A stretch of 64,000 nucleotides of DNA from Symbiodinium natans (Eukaryota; Sar; Dinophyceae; Suessiales; Symbiodiniaceae), in assembly GCA_905221605.1 (NCBI GenBank), contig CAJNDS010002109.1:172501-236500 (forward strand), in the 5' to 3' direction. The translations under genes and the position numbers were made by a program. The notes below the pieces were generated by a model. It was not told where the DNA came from. It was given only the letters and a program-made list of their open reading frames with translations, and searched no databases. Shown here in pieces: positions 62,045 through 64,000 of this stretch. Every line of letters starts with the position of its first letter. The stretch's first letter is position 1.

Positions 62045-62336
62045 TAGGGTTTAGGGTTTAGGGGTGCCTGTTTTTGAAGATTTCTGGTACGTCCCAATGA
62101 CAGGGGCAGCGGCGTGAGTCTGCTTTGGTGTCGGCGTGGTGCTCGTTTTGGGTCCAAACCGCGTTCTCGCCTGAAGGCCCGGCTTGCCCCTCGGAACTCG
62201 CGGGGCGGGCGTCCTCCATCGCAAAATGCAAGGTTCCGGCGTCGTCCAACGTCACGCGTCGCGCGCTCGCCGCGGTCTTATGTGCATTCGGAGACCCAGA
62301 TCGCGCCCCCTGCCCAGGTCCCCCGCATTTCTTGAC
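62045..62336 (-). other. GC-rich coding-like block, unknown
   Basis: Minus strand 62255-62058 reads TLDDAGTLHFAMEDARPASS and remains open 65 codons with GC-rich third positions; both + frames are also open. Much richer in CpG than its surroundings. No family recognised. Confidence 0.3.
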
Positions 62337-62580
62337 AGCCCAGTGGTGCCCTTGTCCCTTTTTTCGATTCCAGGTTCCCTATCAAGTACCCAAACCAAAA
62401 TAGGGTGCCCTTATTGAAGCATGGTTACTTAGGGTTTAGGGTTTAGGGTTTAGGGTTTAGGGTTTAGGGTTTGGGTTTAGGGTTTAGGGTTTAGGGTTTA
62501 GGGTTTAGGGTTTAGGGTTTAGGGTTTAGGGCTTAGGGTTTAGGGTTTAGGGTTTAGGGTTTAGGGTTTCGGGTTACCAG
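62337..62580. mobile_element. Family B element with a TTTAGGG array inside
   Basis: Left part AGCCCAGTGGTGCCCTTGTC through GCATGGTTACT (62428) matches 46327; then about 20 TTTAGGG units (62429-62573); then ACCAG, the last bases of the right arm. Only the GGGCT of GTTACTGGGCTACCAG is replaced. Confidence 0.85.
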
Positions 62581-62700
62581 GACTCTTTGCGGCTTGAAGG
62601 GCTCTTGGGTTCGCTTCACACCAAGTGCGCTCTTGAAGGCAAATTCTGGGACAGCATTTTTGGCTCCCATGTCGCCCCCCGGTCTGGCCTGGATCCCATG
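62581..62700 (+). CDS. Exon-like island, LRR-like
   Basis: After ACCAG, 40 open codons start DSLRLEGLLGSLHTKC and end at ATG before GTTTAGGG, so the heptamer itself could supply the donor. Phase does not fit the next exon. Confidence 0.35.
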
Positions 62701-62735
62701 GTTTAGGGTTTAGGGTTTAGGGTTTAGGGTTTAGG
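62701..62735 (+). repeat. TTTAGGG array
   Basis: Five perfect heptamers. Confidence 0.97.
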
Positions 62736-62748
62736 TCATGAAGTGCAG

Positions 62749-62839
62749 AGCTGTCGTCGATTTGGAGTCTGCTCGCAACGCGGGTCTTACGTTCGCCGGC
62801 AGTCTGGGGAGGACACCAATGGTGGAACTTAGGTCGTGC
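62749..62839 (+). CDS. LRR gene exon (last recognised)
   Basis: Reads AVVDLESARNAGLTFAGSLG, then RTPMVELRSC; NAGLTFAxxL...MVELxxC fits one repeat. Acceptor GTGCAG, GT donor (GTTCAG) or earlier GTCGTG. Confidence 0.65.
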
Positions 62840-63134
62840 AGGTTCAGGCGTCTTAACGGAAGGTTCATGAGTCAACCAAATTGATGGACTACATGAACCT
62901 CGAATAGTCTGTAGTAGGGATTAGAGTGATTTTTGAGGACCCATGAACCTCGCCCCCCCACCCTTTAGGGGGTGGGGTCTAGGGTTCAGGGTTTCAGGTT
63001 TAGGGTTTAGAGTTTAGGGTAAAAAACACTAAGCTCTCAAGCCTGAATTTGACAACATCCGACGCATTGAGTGCAATCCCCTCAGGGCTAGAGACGGGTC
63101 TCCTTCCCAGTGCAGGGCTGAGGTTCAGGCTCCT

Positions 63135-63234
63135 TCTTAATTATAACTGTACTTCTAAGCCCCCTAAGTCCTCTAAGTAGGTGTTTTAAGTAGACGTAGA
63201 ATCGGGGTCCCAAGCACCCATGAACCTCCAAGTA
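63135..63234. mobile_element. TIR element, family C (partial)
   Basis: Right arm CACCCATGAACCTCCAAGTA and AACTGTACTTCTAAG core; left arm lost. Confidence 0.6.
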
Positions 63235-63239
63235 GGGGC

Positions 63240-63340
63240 CCTCAGCCGAAGGAAGCGGCAGCGGCCTCGACAGCCTCCGCCGCTGGCAGCCAGCCACCGC
63301 GCCAGCAACAGCCACAACCCTGGAGCAGGCGGCCCGGGGA
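63240..63340 (+). other. GC-rich Ala/Pro/Gln coding-like island
   Basis: One + frame reads QPKEAAAASTASAAGSQPPR. Low complexity; could be a linker exon, or chance. Confidence 0.25.
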
Positions 63341-63352
63341 TTTTTGGGTTCA

Positions 63353-63460
63353 GGGTTTAGGGTTTAGGGTTTAGGGTTTAGGGTTTAGGGTTTGGGGTTT
63401 AGGGTTTAGGGTTTAGGGTTTAAGGTTTAGGGTTTAGGGTTTAGGGTTTAGGGTTTAGGG
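63353..63460 (+). repeat. TTTAGGG array
   Basis: About 15 heptamers with one TTTGGGG and one TTTAAGG. Confidence 0.97.
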
Positions 63461-63734
63461 GCTGGGTGGCCTTTCCTTTTTTGGGTCTGTATAATGCTCC
63501 TATTGCAAAGAAGCGGTTGACCTGTAATCAGCCCCTAAGTGTGAAACCTCACGACACTTGGCCCTAAACCGAATCCCCACGAACAAGCCTCCGAAAAGCC
63601 CCCCCCCCCCCCCCCTTCCTTAACAAAAAGGAACGCCCGAAGTTGCCCTAAGCTCCTACACCCACAGAGAGCGGCTTAGAGGCCCCCAGGAGCCTTTGTT
63701 TCATTACCGGTTATCATGCCCTCATGATGCGTAT

Positions 63735-64000
63735 ACAACCCTAAACCCTCAACCCTCAACCCTAAACCCTAAACCCTAAACCCTAAACCCTAAACCCTGA
63801 ACCCTCGTCCCTAAACCCTGAGCGGAAGGAAGTGGGCCCCTGCATTTTTTACTGAGCGAAGCCTGCAAGGTCTGTTTGTTTCCGGCAGAAAGCTTGGGAG
63901 GTGTTCTCATTTACGGCCGCTTTAGCCCTAAACCCTAAACCCTGAACCCTAAACCCTAAACACCCTAAACCCTAAACCCTACTAACTAAACCCTACTAAC
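63735..64000 (-). repeat. CCCTAAA tracts at the window end
   Basis: Two tracts (63738-63815 and 63926-64000) around about 110 unique bases. The last units are CCCTACTAACTAAA variants. Confidence 0.9.

Larger units (their letters stand above)
32983..62839 (+). other. Giant split LRR gene (gene model span)
   Basis: Span of exons encoding leucine-rich repeats of 28-33 residues with the cycle C-xx-I/L-G-D-x-G-L-A-A-L-A-x-x-L-P-x-S-L-x-x-L-x-L. LRR proteins are curved solenoids that bind proteins; the actual partner is unknown. I joined 18 introns in phase in six runs (32983-36391, 37627-40861, 45539-49669, 51955-54867, 55255-57943, 59952-61041); between the runs exons are missing or unresolved. 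Neither start nor stop is identified. There is no transmembrane or kinase domain in the window. Confidence 0.75.

Noticed and set aside
1-64000. tRNA or rRNA genes
   Set aside because: I saw no cloverleaf or conserved rRNA segment by eye; a covariance search was not possible.
1-64000. Retrotransposon or transposase genes
   Set aside because: No reverse transcriptase, integrase or transposase motifs in any listed frame; mobile elements here are non-autonomous.

Overview
The window reads as nuclear DNA of a dinoflagellate-like protist. Four things point there: all recognisable genes lie on the + strand; hand-joined introns mostly begin with GC, some with GA and few with GT, all end in AG, and the next exon almost always starts with G; non-coding DNA is packed with the telomere-type heptamer TTTAGGG/CCCTAAA and its variants; and short terminal-inverted-repeat (TIR) elements recur throughout. 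I cannot name the species.

Layout. (1) 172-1889: a two-exon sugar transporter of the major facilitator superfamily. (2) About 2.25-28.5 kb, perhaps to 32.5 kb: a very large split gene for a pentatricopeptide repeat (PPR) protein. Seventeen exons of 25-69 nt between 2255 and 14920 join in phase and mostly keep the 35-residue PPR register; exons are only about 6% of that stretch. Further PPR exons follow at 15.5, 16.1, 27.6 and 28.4 kb, with several unassigned exon-like islands between. (3) 29101-29502: a fragment of an RNA-virus RNA-dependent RNA polymerase (motifs B and C), cut at both ends by CCCTAAA arrays, in a probable intron. (4) About 33.0 kb to at least 62.8 kb: a second giant split gene for a leucine-rich-repeat (LRR) protein of the GDxGLAALA / LPxSLxxLxL / C type, again one short exon per fraction of a repeat.

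The introns are the striking part. Most carry a TTTAGGG tract in the 5' half and a CCCTAAA tract in the 3' half, so each intron transcript could fold on itself and bring its splice sites together. Homogenised variants (CCCCAAA, CCCTCAA, GGGCTTA, CCCTCTAAA and others), microsatellites and about ten TIR families fill the rest. In four TIR elements a heptamer array sits inside the element, which suggests that arrays are seeded or expand within existing sequence.

The PPR product would be expected to bind organellar RNA and the LRR product to be a protein-binding scaffold; both functions are family-level inference. All splice joins were made by hand, by keeping the repeat register and reading phase, and have no transcript support. 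Many long open frames here are only translations of heptamer, octamer or triplet repeats and are not annotated as genes.
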